Assembly: GCA_030562215.1 (NCBI GenBank)
Contig: JAUPFL010000001.1
Location: forward strand, 1,476,501 to 1,540,500
Reading direction: 5' to 3'
Length of the DNA stretch: 64,000 bases
Origin: Peribacillus frigoritolerans
GTDB lineage: Bacteria > Bacillota > Bacilli > Bacillales > DSM-1321
The notes under the pieces: model-generated
The model's input: only the letters and a program-made list of their open reading frames with translations
The model's database searches: none
Told to the model about the DNA's origin: nothing
In this document: positions 14,987 through 23,975 of the stretch, one piece after another
Layout of the letters: each line of letters opens with the position of its first letter
Numbering within the stretch: position 1 is the stretch's first letter
Position numbers and translations under genes: made by a program

Positions 14987-15120
14987 CTTGAGTAATGAAA
15001 GAGTTTACTAAGAAAAATAATAAGCGGGAAAATAATTTTGATTTTTTTGAGTTATCTGTAGGGGTAACTCCTTTTTGTGTCGTCTATTACATGAATGTTT
15101 ATCAGGAAAGGGGAAGAGAA

Positions 15121-15662
15121 GTGACCGATGAGTTAGTTGAGAAGGTAAGGGCTGGGAATGATCATGCATTCCGAATGTTGATTGAAACATATAAACAGAC
15201 GATTTATAGAACCGTCTATTCCGTCTTGCGGAATCAAAAGGATGCAGAAGATGTTACCCAGGAAGTCTTTATCAAAATCTACACTTCTCTTCCTCAATAT
15301 AAGAACCAAGGCTTCAAAACTTGGATTACCCGAATTGCGGTCAATCATGCAATCGATCTAAAGAGAAAGAGGGAACGCCAAAAGGAAGAATTACAGGACG
15401 AACATTCATCGGAAGTTAATTTGGGCTTAACTGATGAAGTCGAGGCAGTATTTTTCGGAACGAAAGGCGAAAGCAAGTATTACGGAAGCTGAATGACCTT
15501 CCAGAGGGATATCGGGACGTTGTATATGGCTATTACATAAAGGAAAAGACATTCAAGCAAATTGCAGAGGAACAGCAGATTCAAGTGAAATCTGTGGAGG
15601 TAAAGCTATATCGGGCAAGAAATTGGATGAGAAAACATTGGAAAGAGGAGGATTTTTCATGA
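15121..15662 (+). CDS. ECF-type RNA polymerase sigma factor (1-base loss)
   Basis: Extracytoplasmic-function sigma factor. Region 2 is clear (FRMLIETYKQTIYR, DAEDVTQEVFIKIY) and region 4 lies after the break (LNDLPEGYRDVV, FKQIAEEQQIQVKSVEVKLYRAR). The frame shifts in TTTTT at 15451-15455; one more T joins them as FFRNERRKQVLRKLNDLP. GTG 15121 is taken as the start because GGGGAAGAG lies just upstream. The stop overlaps the ATG of the next gene (ATGA), so sigma and anti-sigma are translationally coupled. About 180 aa. Confidence 0.9.
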
Positions 15663-16126
15663 ATCATGTTCCAGAGGCAGGATGGGCTGCATATTTGGCA
15701 GATGAAATACCAGAGGCTCTAAAAATTGAATATGAAAATCATCTATACTCCTGTGACAAGTGTTTGTCCGCCTATATGGAAGCGATGGAAAAAGAAGAAA
15801 CAAGTCTGGAAATTGAAGGATTTGATATTGCAGGTCCAGTCATGGACTCGATTAGCCGATTGAAAGGCGGCTCTGTTGAAGAGGCTAAGCTACACCGGAA
15901 AGAGAAGTCACTTCGGACAATCACAAGACATTACCTGATTGCGGCCGGCTTTACAATTTTATTAATGGCAGGCGGAGTATTTCAATCATTGACAGAATAC
16001 GTGGATTCTGTGGAATCAAGCAGCGATAAGAAAACGCAGTCCTTAACCGATGGACTTATTGATAAAACATTTAATTGGATGGATACAATCGAAAAGAAAA
16101 ATAAGGAGGGGTTTAGGAATGAATAA
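15659..16126 (+). CDS. Zinc-binding anti-sigma factor
   Basis: 155 aa single-pass membrane protein. The N-terminal cytosolic part holds HLYSCDKC, an HxxxCxxC zinc anti-sigma motif (about residues 27-34), and one membrane helix runs at about 95-113 (LIAAGFTILLMAGG). The remaining 40 residues would lie outside. GAGGAGG sits just before the ATG. By position and motif it should hold the upstream ECF sigma factor inactive until an envelope signal. It overlaps the next gene by 8 bp. Confidence 0.85.
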   Translation: MNHVPEAGWAAYLADEIPEALKIEYENHLYSCDKCLSAYMEAMEKEETSLEIEGFDIAGPVMDSISRLKGGSVEEAKLHRKEKSLRTITRHYLIAAGFTILLMAGGVFQSLTEYVDSVESSSDKKTQSLTDGLIDKTFNWMDTIEKKNKEGFRNE

Positions 16127-17189
16127 AAGTCCGGTATTAGCTTTTTTATTATCCTTTCTGCCAGGTTTCGGACATTTTTACCTAGGAAGGAAATATAAAG
16201 GGTTATTTTATTTTCTTGCCACGGCTGGATTGGGGCTAGGAGGTCTTTTTCTTTCGTTGATTAGTCAATCGGATGCGTTTCTGGCTTTTTCCGTTATTGG
16301 AATGGTGTTTTATTTCATCAGTATATTTGATTTGGTGGTCACCTCACTGAGGAATCCTAAAAGTGAAGAGGATGTGGAGGGAATGGAAAATCAGCCGGAA
16401 GCGGAAAGATTTTATGTAATCATCCTTTCATTCGTTCCTGGATTAGGGCATTTTCAATTAGGCCTCATGAACCGTGGGCTCATTTTTCTCATCGGCTTTT
16501 TAGGCCTTGGCATTATGGTGATTTTCATCAGTGTGATGACACAAATGGAAGGCCTGTTAATATTCATGGCACTATTGCCTGTTATCTGGATTTACAGCTT
16601 TTTTGATTCTGTTCAACAGCTGAATAAAAAGCAAAAAGGTGAGGAGCTCATCGATCGGACCGTTTTGGAAGATTTCGAGGAGAGACGGGAATCCGGAAAG
16701 AAGAGTAAATCGGTCGCGACTTTATTCGCTATTTTCCCTGGTGCAGGTCACTTATATTTAGGGCTGCAAAAACGTGGGATACAATTGATGGCTGGCTTTT
16801 TATTCGCCATTTACATACTGGATTTACTCCGGTTAGGTTTCTTCTTTTTCCTTATTCCAATTATCTGGTTTTATAGTTTTTTTGATGGATTGCAAAAAGC
16901 ATCGAAAATGGAGGAGGGTCCAATAGAAGATACGCCCATCATTTCGGGAATGGTCAATCATCAAAAATGGTTAGGACTGGGGTTGGTGGGACTTGGAATC
17001 TATTTCTTGGCTAGTAATATGATCGTCCCGGCCATTGCTCCTCATTTAGATGAATGGATTGGAAGTAACTTGGAATATTGGTTTAGAGATTATTTTCAAA
17101 AAGGTCTTGTATGCATCCTTCTTATAGGCGGGGGAATCAAATTGCTGTCGGGAAGTAAAAAAGGGAGCGTCAAGGAGGAGAGAAAATGA
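16119..17189 (+). CDS. Polytopic membrane protein with three TM2-like repeats
   Basis: 356 aa, no known function. A TM2-domain-like unit occurs three times: FLPGFGHFYLG (about residue 14), FVPGLGHFQLG (about 115) and IFPGAGHLYLG (about 210), each followed by two hydrophobic helices and an FFD or YSFFD motif. Two or more extra helices follow at the C-terminus. Start at 16119 by AAGGAGGGG; the longer frame from 16050 lies inside the anti-sigma gene. It overlaps both neighbours, so it is probably a member of the sigma factor's own operon. Confidence 0.8.
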   Translation: MNKSPVLAFLLSFLPGFGHFYLGRKYKGLFYFLATAGLGLGGLFLSLISQSDAFLAFSVIGMVFYFISIFDLVVTSLRNPKSEEDVEGMENQPEAERFYVIILSFVPGLGHFQLGLMNRGLIFLIGFLGLGIMVIFISVMTQMEGLLIFMALLPVIWIYSFFDSVQQLNKKQKGEELIDRTVLEDFEERRESGKKSKSVATLFAIFPGAGHLYLGLQKRGIQLMAGFLFAIYILDLLRLGFFFFLIPIIWFYSFFDGLQKASKMEEGPIEDTPIISGMVNHQKWLGLGLVGLGIYFLASNMIVPAIAPHLDEWIGSNLEYWFRDYFQKGLVCILLIGGGIKLLSGSKKGSVKEERK

Positions 17190-18111
17190 GAACATGGAGA
17201 GTCGGAACGATTTCAATGGGAATCTCCCTGATTGGTTTGGGTTTGGTTTTACTGGTTTCTCAAATTGCGGATATGAATTTGACGACGATTCTGCTATCAT
17301 GGTGGCCGTTGCTATTCATTATCTTGGGTGCAGAGATTCTCTTCTATATTTATTTTTCCAGAAAAAGAAAGTTCTTTTGTGAAGTATGATATTCTTAGCA
17401 TTCTTTTCGTGGGTTTGCTTGGAACGACAGGAATAGTTTTAATCCTGCTTACATCAAGCGGATTGATGGATCAAGTCAGGGCTGCCGTGAATAGTGAAGA
17501 GAGAACGGTCAATTTGCCTGGTTTCAATCAAAAGGCAGGGAAAGGCATACAGAGAGTTGTCCTGGACTCTGGCCCATACCCATTGACAATTGAAAGTAGT
17601 AATGACGGGAAGTTTCCGTTTTTGGAACATATGGTGAGCGGGTAATGGAAGGTGCTGATTCGTTGTTGAAGAAGGCGGAAGATTATTTACTCGTTGAGAG
17701 AAATGGTGATACGCTTTATATAAGCTTCAAGGATTTGCCGATTCAAAATGGACTTTTGGACAGTGGTACAATGAATCTTAAGGCATCCCTTATAATCCCT
17801 GCTGAGTTGGCAGTGGAGATAGACGGACAAAGTACCGATCTTGTCTTGAAGCCTAGAAAGCTCTTGAATGACTGGAGTGTGAAGGATAGCGGAAATCTAA
17901 GTGTTTTCCTTCAGGATAATAGTGATATCAAGATTGATGCTAGAGGGGTCGAGGAACTTGAAGGTCCTGAGAATGGCTGGAAGATGAATGAAGTGAAAGA
18001 AGAAACAAATGAAGAAGGTATTGTAAAAAGAATGGGATATTCAATATTGGTGAAGGGAAACATACATTGACGGTTACTGACACATTTAACGTGAATGTTC
18101 AATATCCATGA
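17186..18111 (+). CDS. LiaF-like membrane protein (three 1-base shifts)
   Basis: N-terminal LiaI/LiaF-type module of paired membrane helices (GISLIGLGLVLL, SWWPLLFIILGAE), one further helix, then an extracytoplasmic beta domain like DUF4097/LiaF C-termini. Frame repairs: one A too many at 17362-17366 (gives SRKESSFVKYD), one G missing at 17640-17642 (MVSGVMEGADS) and one A missing at 18025-18029 (gives GIFNIGEGKHTLTVTD and a stop at 18109). Overlaps the previous gene by ATGA. Probably a sensor or modulator of envelope stress, by analogy with LiaF. Confidence 0.75.
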
Positions 18112-18193
18112 TTGAAATCATTTACTAGAATAAAATTGTAAAAAGCATTATAATTTTCCCTGATAAGATTTCTAGTAAAAATGCAGAAGATAT

Positions 18194-18218
18194 GGACCGG
18201 AATACGGTCCTCTTTTTT
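18194..18218 (+). terminator. Terminator of the ECF operon
   Basis: 6-bp GC-rich stem (18194-18199 with 18205-18210), 5-nt loop, then TCTTTTTT. Confidence 0.85.
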
Positions 18219-18291
18219 CGAATATTGCTTTTCATGTAACGAAGGATTAAGATGTAAATTATGGAATCAATATGTATAAGGATGATGGGAA

Positions 18292-19206
18292 ATGAAAAGA
18301 GCAAGGTTGATTTACAACCCGACTTCGGGCCGGGAAGCCATTAAGAAGAGCCTGCCAGGTGTGCTAGCAAAGCTTGAAGAAGCTGGTTATGAAGCTTCTG
18401 CACATGCGACGACCGGTGCTGGGGATGCGACGAAAGCGGCTAAGATAGCGATTGAACGCGGCTATGATGTAGTTATTGCAGCAGGGGGCGACGGTACGAT
18501 TTATGAGGTTGTTAATGGACTGGCCACTGCAGAGAAACGTCCGAAACTAGGAATCATTCCGACGGGAACGACCAATGATTTCGCGCGGGCGCTGCATTTA
18601 CCGAAGTCGATTGAAGGGGCAGCCGAAATTATTGCCGGTGGGCATACGATGCCGATCGATATCGGGAAAATGAACGATAAGTATTTTATCAATATCGCTG
18701 GCGGGGGCAGATTGACCGAATTGACCTACGACGTTCCGATCAAGCTGAAAACGATGCTTGGTCAGCTAGCATACTATATTAAAGGAATTGAAATGCTACC
18801 TTCAATTAAGCCGACTGAAGTTTCCATTGAATATGATGGAAAGCTTTTTGAAGGAGAGATCATGCTTTTCTTGGTGGCTAACACGAATTCGGTCGGCGGC
18901 TTCGAGAAACTGGCCCCTGACGCGTCTTTGAATGATGGTATGTTCACGTTGCTTATTTTAAAAAAGGCAAACCTAGCTGATATTGTCCGTGTCGCAACAT
19001 TGGCAATGCGCGGTGAGCATATCCATGACAAAAACGTCATTTATGAAAAAGCCAATCGAATTAAAGTACAGGCCAAAAAGGACATGATGCTTAATTTGGA
19101 TGGGGAATTTGGCGGGATGGCCCCGGCTGAATTCGTCAATCAGTACCGCCATTTTGATGTATTCATCCCGCAAGGACTATTGCCGGATGATCCGGCAAAT
19201 AAATAA
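18292..19206 (+). CDS. dgkB: Diacylglycerol kinase DgkB
   Basis: Phosphorylates diacylglycerol left over from lipoteichoic acid synthesis back to phosphatidic acid. Soluble DAGK-catalytic fold: GGDGTIYEVVNGL nucleotide loop (about residues 65-77), GIIPTGTTNDFARAL (about 92-106), and the late conserved LNLDGEFGG motif that carries acidic catalytic and metal residues. 304 aa, intact, usual length. Monocistronic here between two terminators; sits at the YerQ position of the B. subtilis order. Confidence 0.95.
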   Translation: MKRARLIYNPTSGREAIKKSLPGVLAKLEEAGYEASAHATTGAGDATKAAKIAIERGYDVVIAAGGDGTIYEVVNGLATAEKRPKLGIIPTGTTNDFARALHLPKSIEGAAEIIAGGHTMPIDIGKMNDKYFINIAGGGRLTELTYDVPIKLKTMLGQLAYYIKGIEMLPSIKPTEVSIEYDGKLFEGEIMLFLVANTNSVGGFEKLAPDASLNDGMFTLLILKKANLADIVRVATLAMRGEHIHDKNVIYEKANRIKVQAKKDMMLNLDGEFGGMAPAEFVNQYRHFDVFIPQGLLPDDPANK

Positions 19207-19210
19207 GGTG

Positions 19211-19240
19211 GAAAGGCCACTGAATCTGGTGGCCTTTTCA
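19211..19240 (+). terminator. Terminator after dgkB
   Basis: 10-bp stem (19211-19220 with 19229-19238), 8-nt loop, T-rich right arm. Confidence 0.85.
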
Positions 19241-19268
19241 GTTTAATGAAGCAAGGAGAATGGCAAAC

Positions 19269-19844
19269 ATGTATATCAGGAAAGCGACACCGGAGGATGC
19301 GGACAAGGCCGCCATATTGACCCGGTTAGCGATTAAGGAAATTGCAGAGGTTCTGACAGGTGAAACGGAAGAAGAAAGAATACTTTCCGTTCTTGCCGAT
19401 TTGTTCAGGAAAAGTGGGAATCGGGTCAGCTATGAAAATACGCTTGTCAGTGAACATGATGGACAAGTATCTGGATTGATCATCGCTTACCATGGCAAGG
19501 ATGCCGAAAGCTTGGATGAACCGATAGTGAAACAATTAAGGATGAAAATGAAAGACCCAAGCGTTACGCTCGATAAGGAAGCGGAAATGAGAGACTTTTA
19601 TTTGGATACAGTGTCCGTTGACCCGGATTTTCAGGGAAGAGGAATAGGTAGTGCACTTATTCAATATGTGGAGGGATACGCTAAACATAAGGGATATCCA
19701 AGAATTTCCCTAGTTGTGGAAAATGAAAATGAAGCGGCGAATCGTCTTTATAGCAGATTAGGATATATAGAAATGAAAACAATTTCGATTAGCGGCCATG
19801 AATTTCGCTATATGGTAAAGGAAATGGAAGAACCTCCTGTTTAA
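19269..19844 (+). CDS. GNAT-family N-acetyltransferase
   Basis: 191 aa acetyl-CoA-dependent acyltransferase; substrate unknown. The core is YLDTVSVDPDFQGRGIGSALI (about residues 112-132), with the Q/RxxGxG acetyl-CoA pyrophosphate loop, then LVVENENEAANRLYSRLGY, the usual C-terminal GNAT motif. AAGGAGA at 19253-19259 touches the ATG at 19260, so the second ATG at 19269 is the better start. Intact. The stop codon lies inside the downstream terminator hairpin. Confidence 0.88.
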   Translation: MYIRKATPEDADKAAILTRLAIKEIAEVLTGETEEERILSVLADLFRKSGNRVSYENTLVSEHDGQVSGLIIAYHGKDAESLDEPIVKQLRMKMKDPSVTLDKEAEMRDFYLDTVSVDPDFQGRGIGSALIQYVEGYAKHKGYPRISLVVENENEAANRLYSRLGYIEMKTISISGHEFRYMVKEMEEPPV

Positions 19845-19858
19845 CAGGGGGTCCTTTT
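19832..19858. terminator. Terminator between convergent genes
   Basis: 8-bp stem with a G-T pair (19832-19839 with 19845-19852) and T run on the plus strand; it overlaps the acetyltransferase stop codon and faces the minus-strand gene ending at 19890. Confidence 0.75.
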
Positions 19859-19889
19859 TAGTCTTTTGAAGTTTTGGCACTGTATGCGA

Positions 19890-20108
19890 TTACATTTGCT
19901 GCCCATTCATGGCTGCCCAATCAGCGTAAGCTCCGGTGCCATTACAGCCGGGACAGTCGTGTATATCGGAAAAATGATATTCCGTAGGTACGAAGGAGCT
20001 GTATCCACGTCCGTAACAATCCGGACAGAGGCCCTTTTCCTCCATACTTGCTCGATGTTTTTCTAACCTTGTAGCATTCCAGGCCGATATAGAGTTAAAT
20101 AAACCCAT
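19890..20108 (-). CDS. Small CxxC/CxxC zinc-ribbon-like protein
   Basis: 72 aa. Two CxxC pairs separated by about 25 residues (CPDCYGRGY and CPGCNGTGAYADWA) resemble half of a DnaJ-type cysteine-rich zinc module (CxxCxGxG). The N-terminus MGLFNSISAWNATR may be amphipathic. A strong GAGGTGAGG site precedes the ATG, so this is a real gene. Similar short proteins in Bacillus are sometimes mislabelled methionine aminopeptidase; there is no such fold here. Function unknown. Confidence 0.75.
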   Translation of the reverse strand: MGLFNSISAWNATRLEKHRASMEEKGLCPDCYGRGYSSFVPTEYHFSDIHDCPGCNGTGAYADWAAMNGQQM

Positions 20109-20233
20109 TTCCTCACCTCATTTGTTTTTCCTTATTTTTCTTTTTTATTGAACTTTTATTCATGGAACTATGAAAAATCCGTAATTCCTTCCACTATATT
20201 TTTATGAAAAACAGGGTAAATTGGTGAGTGGTT

Positions 20234-20262
20234 TTGTGGCAAGGCTTCTATTGTGGTAAAAT
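20234..20262 (+). promoter_or_regulatory. Sigma-A promoter of rlmCD
   Basis: TTGTGG (20234-20239), 17-nt spacer, TAAAAT (20257-20262), 34 bp before the rlmCD start. Confidence 0.75.
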
Positions 20263-20296
20263 ACAGGCTAGCATAAAAAAGAAAAGAGAAGATGAT

Positions 20297-21668
20297 ATGA
20301 AAAAAACAGCACCAGTTGCTAAAAATGATATAGTAGAGGTTTTATTTGAAGATTTAACCCATGAAGGAGCTGGCGTCGCCAAAGTCGATGGCTACCCGAT
20401 CTTTGTTCAGGGCGCCCTTCCAGGTGAAAAAGCAAAAATCAAAGTGATGAAGGCTAATAAGGGTTATGGTTTCGGACGCTTGATGGAGATTATCGAAAAC
20501 AGTCCATACCGGGTTGAGATCACAACTGAAGATTACCATAAATACGGTGGTTGTCAGCTGCAGCATATGAGCTATGAAGGGCAGTTGGAATTCAAGGAAA
20601 AGCAAGTACGTGAAGTGATGACGCGCATTGGGAAACTTGAGGATGTAAAGGTTCACCCAATCATCGGGATGGAGAATCCAACCCATTATCGCAATAAAGC
20701 GCAAGTGCCTGTTGGTGAAAAGGATGGCCGGCTAATAGCAGGGTTCTTCAAACCGCGGACACATGAAATCGTTGAAACGAAAGAAAGCATTATCCAAAAT
20801 GAAGTGATCAATGAAGCCGTTCAAGTTGTTAAAGAGATTTTTAGTAAACTTGGTATCCCTGCTTACGATGAAGAGGCGCATAAAGGCGTATTGCGGCACA
20901 TCATGGCCCGTTATGGTAAGCAAACAGGGGAATTAATGATTGTTCTTGTTACAAGAACGAAAAGTATCCCTTTCATCGAAACCATCGTGAAGGAAATCGT
21001 TGAGCGTCTCCCGCAAGTGAAATCCATCGTTCAAAACGTGAATTCCAAGAAAACGAATGTTATCTTGGGCGATAAAATGACTGTGCTATGGGGCGACGAA
21101 GCAATCCATGATATGATCGGTGATGTGAAATTTGCGATATCAGCAAAATCCTTCTACCAAATCAATCCAGACCAAACGAAAGTCCTTTATGATAAAGCTC
21201 TTGACTATGCAGGGCTGACTGGTGAAGAAACGGTGATAGATGCCTATTGCGGCATTGGAACCATCTCTTTATTTTTAGCTAAAAAAGCGAAAAAAGTAAT
21301 CGGTGTCGAAGTGGTCGAAGAAGCGATAGAGGACGCACGCCGCAACGCTGAATTGAATGAAATCTCAAATGCAGAATTCATGGTCGGCGATGCGGGTAAC
21401 GTTATTGCTGAATGGTATCAAAAGGGCAACACTGCTGATGTCATCGTTGTGGATCCTCCTCGCAAAGGTTGTGAAGAATCCCTTCTGAATACGATCATCG
21501 AGATGAAAACCTAACAAAGTCGTATACGTATCATGCAACCCAGGTACTTTAGCGCGTGATCTTCATATCTTGGAAGAAGGCGGATATAAAGCGGTTGATA
21601 TCCAGCCTGTCGATATGTTCCCAATGACGACACATGTTGAAAATGTAGTGTTATTAGAGTTGAAATGA
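20297..21668 (+). CDS. rlmCD: 23S rRNA (uracil-C5)-methyltransferase RlmCD (1-base gain)
   Basis: RumA/TrmA family enzyme; in Bacillus one such protein (YefA) modifies both U747 and U1939 of 23S rRNA. N-terminal TRAM domain ([23 protein letters not shown]), SAM-binding [16 protein letters not shown] (about residue 317), [12 protein letters not shown], and the catalytic cysteine loop VSCNPGT. The frame shifts at AAAA 21506-21509; three A's restore [16 protein letters not shown] and run to the stop at 21666. Start at ATG 20297; the open frame upstream of it holds the promoter. Confidence 0.94.
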
Positions 21669-21672
21669 TTGA

Positions 21673-21710
21673 ATGAGGGCCCGGTCTAATTGACTGGGCC
21701 CTCATTTTTT
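21673..21710 (+). terminator. Terminator after rlmCD
   Basis: 14-bp stem with one G-T pair (21673-21686 with 21692-21705), 5-nt loop TAATT, T6. Its core closely resembles the hairpin at 21971-21995. Confidence 0.9.
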
Positions 21711-21727
21711 ATGCTTGTACAATATGG

Positions 21728-21847
21728 ACGTTGATTTCCGCTCCAGGCACTCGCTTTTCCCGGTTGGTCGGCCCTTAGCTTGCGCCGCGGGGGCTCCCTA
21801 GACACGCTTTTCACGCATGAGTCTCTCGCACCCGCTCCAATCAACTT
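21728..21847. repeat. Dispersed intergenic Bacillus repeat element
   Basis: About 120 bp, far richer in G+C than its surroundings. It opens with GTTGATTTCCGCTCC and closes with CGCTCCAATCAAC, so the tips GTTGATT/AATCAAC are inverted. The body has alternating pieces (CTCGCTTTTCCCGG, GGGGGCTCCCTAGA, GAGTCTCTCGCACC) that I recognise as an intergenic repeat common in Bacillus and Peribacillus genomes. No transposase; probably a non-autonomous element. Recognition is from memory of the family. Confidence 0.6.
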
Positions 21848-21970
21848 AGTTAAAAAAGTTAGATAGAAACCATGCCTAAAGGAGTTGCAGGGCTGCTTTG
21901 GGTCAGTTGTTTCGGGAACCTCATTTGAAGAGGGATATGTGTTCAGAACCCCTTTTGTCAACAAACTGTG

Positions 21971-22002
21971 GGTCCCGGTCTAAATGACCAGGACCTTTTT
22001 TT
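21971..22002 (+). terminator. Second hairpin terminator flanking the repeat
   Basis: 10-bp stem with one mismatch (21971-21980 with 21986-21995), loop TAAAT, T7. Between the repeat and this hairpin (21848-21970) I see no gene. Confidence 0.8.
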
Positions 22003-22107
22003 ACATAGTTGAATTGAAGAAAAGGAAGAAGGATTTTTTTTTTGCATGTTTATTCTTGACGCCCTGACTTGGACATATATTAAGAAATATATGGATTGGG
22101 AGGCAAG

Positions 22108-22680
22108 GTGATTTTATTAATTTTCAAAAAGCGGTGGCTGTAATTGTTGGTAGCTTTTTGGTGGGCATTGGAATTAATGGATTTTTGGTTCCTCATCATT
22201 TAATAGATGGCGGCGTAATTGGGATTGCGCTCATCCTTCATTATTTCTTTGGTTTTCAAACGGGACTATCCATGTTGATCCTTAGTATTCCTATATTTTT
22301 ATATGCCTGGTATTATGAACGGCCTTTTTCTATAGCAGCGTTCACGGATTGCTTTTGACATCCCTTTTTATGGATTGGCTTAATCCATTGAAAAAGGTCT
22401 TTTCCATTTCAATTCTGACAAGCTCTTTGATTGGCGGTGCCATCATAGGGATGGGCATAGGACTTATGCTTCGATATGAGACAAGCAGCGGGGAACGGAT
22501 ATGTTAGCCAAAATCATCTCAAAATCTACCTCCATGGATATTGCTTTGGCGATTATCGTCATAGATACACTAATCATTTCAGCAGCAGCATTCACCTTAG
22601 GTATCGAAATTTTTCTTTTTTCATGTGTGACGATCGTCATCATTGGACTGATCACATCGCTTATGAAAATGAGGAGATGA
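22108..22680 (+). CDS. YitT-family membrane protein, short form (frame broken)
   Basis: About 190 aa with five or six membrane helices of the YitT N-terminal domain: GINGFLVPHHLIDGGVIGIAL near the start, LTSSLIGGAIIGMGIGLMLRYETSSGGTDMLA in the middle. It lacks the C-terminal DUF2179 domain present in the other YitT gene of this window (62329). Frame repairs: one T at 22341-22342 and one G at 22490-22493. The start is uncertain: a GTG at 22108 behind GGGAGG joins the frame only if an A is missing at 22119-22120; otherwise GTG 22134. Function unknown. Confidence 0.7.
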
Positions 22681-22688
22681 ATAAATAA

Positions 22689-23548
22689 TCAGTTCCTTAA
22701 GATATGGGCTACGTCATCTATTGCCTTTTGCAGCTTTTCGCTATTTTTAGTAAACATCTCTTTAGCTTCCTTTGATTCAGTTCCAAGTGCAAACAACTCT
22801 AAGTCCGCTTGGCATTTTTTCAAAGTCGCGAGAATAAGAGGTTTTTCTTGAGGAGAAGGAACTTTAAGTTTATCATCAAAAAGGTCCACAGTTAATTCTC
22901 CGTTAGAATTGGCTTGACCAAGAAAAACATTATCGAGGATTACCCCCAACTTATCCAGTTCAGTATGAAGCCAATGTCGGTTCAGACCAATCGTGGAAAG
23001 TGGTTCATCAAGTATAATGCCGTCCATGATGATGGTTTGTGGCTCCTTTACTGCAGCCACTGGGAGGTTAAGGTCCTTAGGTGTTATAGGTTGATTTTGC
23101 TTCTTTAACATTACGGAAAAATCCCCATTGGCTTCTAATAAGGCAAACTCAACTTCAGAAATATCAAAGACATCCTTTTTTCGGAGCAATCCCAGCAATT
23201 CATCAATGGTATATTTCTCTTTTTTAAATTATCTTCCATGACTTTCCCATCTTTGATGAATACCGATGCTTTTCCTTCAATAAGATCACGAAAGGTTTTA
23301 CTTTTTAGGGATATTAATCCTGCAATGTAGGGGGCTATGGCAAAAACGAGAATGGACAGTACGCCATACATAATATTGCCCTCCACTTTTGTAGCTAATT
23401 CTGCCCCAACATTACCAATGGTTATGCCCGTTACATATTCAAAAAAGGAGAGCTGGGACAATTGTTTTTTTCCTAACACTTTAGTGATCAAAAAAAGAAC
23501 AATTAAAAAGAAAAATGAACGTAAAAGAATTTCTATCCACTCCGGCAT
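22689..23548 (-). CDS. DUF421 (YetF-type) membrane protein (1-base loss)
   Basis: Three N-terminal membrane helices followed by the soluble YetF/YrbG beta domain. Typical pieces: FLITKVLGKKQLSQLSFFEYVTGITIGN and FRDLIEGKASVFIKDGK, then, after the break, VFDISEVEFALLEANGDFSVMLK. The run of six T's at 23220-23225 lacks one base; repaired, the text reads LKKEKYTIDELLGLLRK. Start ATG 23548 follows AGGAGGTG. Such genes lie in spoVA-2mob-type clusters tied to spore heat resistance and germination, and spoVAD and DUF1657 are indeed adjacent. Confidence 0.85.
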
Positions 23549-23579
23549 TACCAAACACCTCCTGCTTTGATCATGGTTA

Positions 23580-23786
23580 TTAAAAACCTTTATATTGTGG
23601 TTCTTCCCGTTCTAACTCGCCCACGCGCTTCTGTACATCCTTCATAACTTCATTCACCACCAGCATCGTTTCATGTAAAATGCGTTTAGATTCATCATCT
23701 TGAGTCCGGAGTGCTAAGCTGGATAAGCCTGCTTCAACTCCTTTTAGGCTAGAGACACATTGTTTGACATTGGAAGCTATCGTCAT
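23580..23786 (-). CDS. DUF1657 protein (copy 1)
   Basis: 68 aa helical protein opening with MTIASNVKQCVSSLKGVEAGLSSL and ending EEPQYKGF, the DUF1657 signature. AAGGAGG precedes the start. The gene sits between the spoVAE remnant and the DUF421 gene, as in mobile spoVA operons. 45% or more of residues match the second copy at 25444 by eye, including the shared EEPQYK end. Role in spores unknown. Confidence 0.85.
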   Translation of the reverse strand: MTIASNVKQCVSSLKGVEAGLSSLALRTQDDESKRILHETMLVVNEVMKDVQKRVGELEREEPQYKGF

Positions 23787-23798
23787 GCAGCATCCTCC

Positions 23799-23945
23799 TT
23801 ATCTTTTTAGGTCTAAAATAATGACATGGAACAATGAGGTCCAGGCACTGGTTGCTTCAAACATGTCAGCGGCAAAAACCGATCAATCGGTGCTTTTCCA
23901 CATCCGCTAAGGCTACGGAAACAATCCCCGCAGCCAAGAATGTCC
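23799..23945 (-). pseudogene. Remnant of a spoVAE(b)-like gene, 3' part only
   Basis: In the gap between spoVAD and DUF1657 the minus strand reads ADVEKHRLIGF, then after a one-base shift ADMFEATSAWTSLF...DLKR and a stop just before the DUF1657 ribosome site. This matches the SpoVAEb C-terminus (AEAEKHGLIG...GMFEATSAG...KPK). A full gene needs about 350 bp and only about 175 bp exist, so the 5' half is deleted. Sequence match is by eye. Confidence 0.55.
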
Positions 23946-23975
23946 ATCGAGTATGAGCAGGGATGTGTTTAAACC

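Noticed and set aside
15063..15084. ECF-type promoter GTAAC...CGTC upstream of the sigma factor gene
   Set aside because: The two boxes are only 12 nt apart; self-regulated ECF promoters need about 16. Not supported.
21686..21964. 92-residue minus-strand frame across the repeat
   Set aside because: It runs through the repeat element and both hairpins and has no ribosome site or family resemblance; a chance frame.
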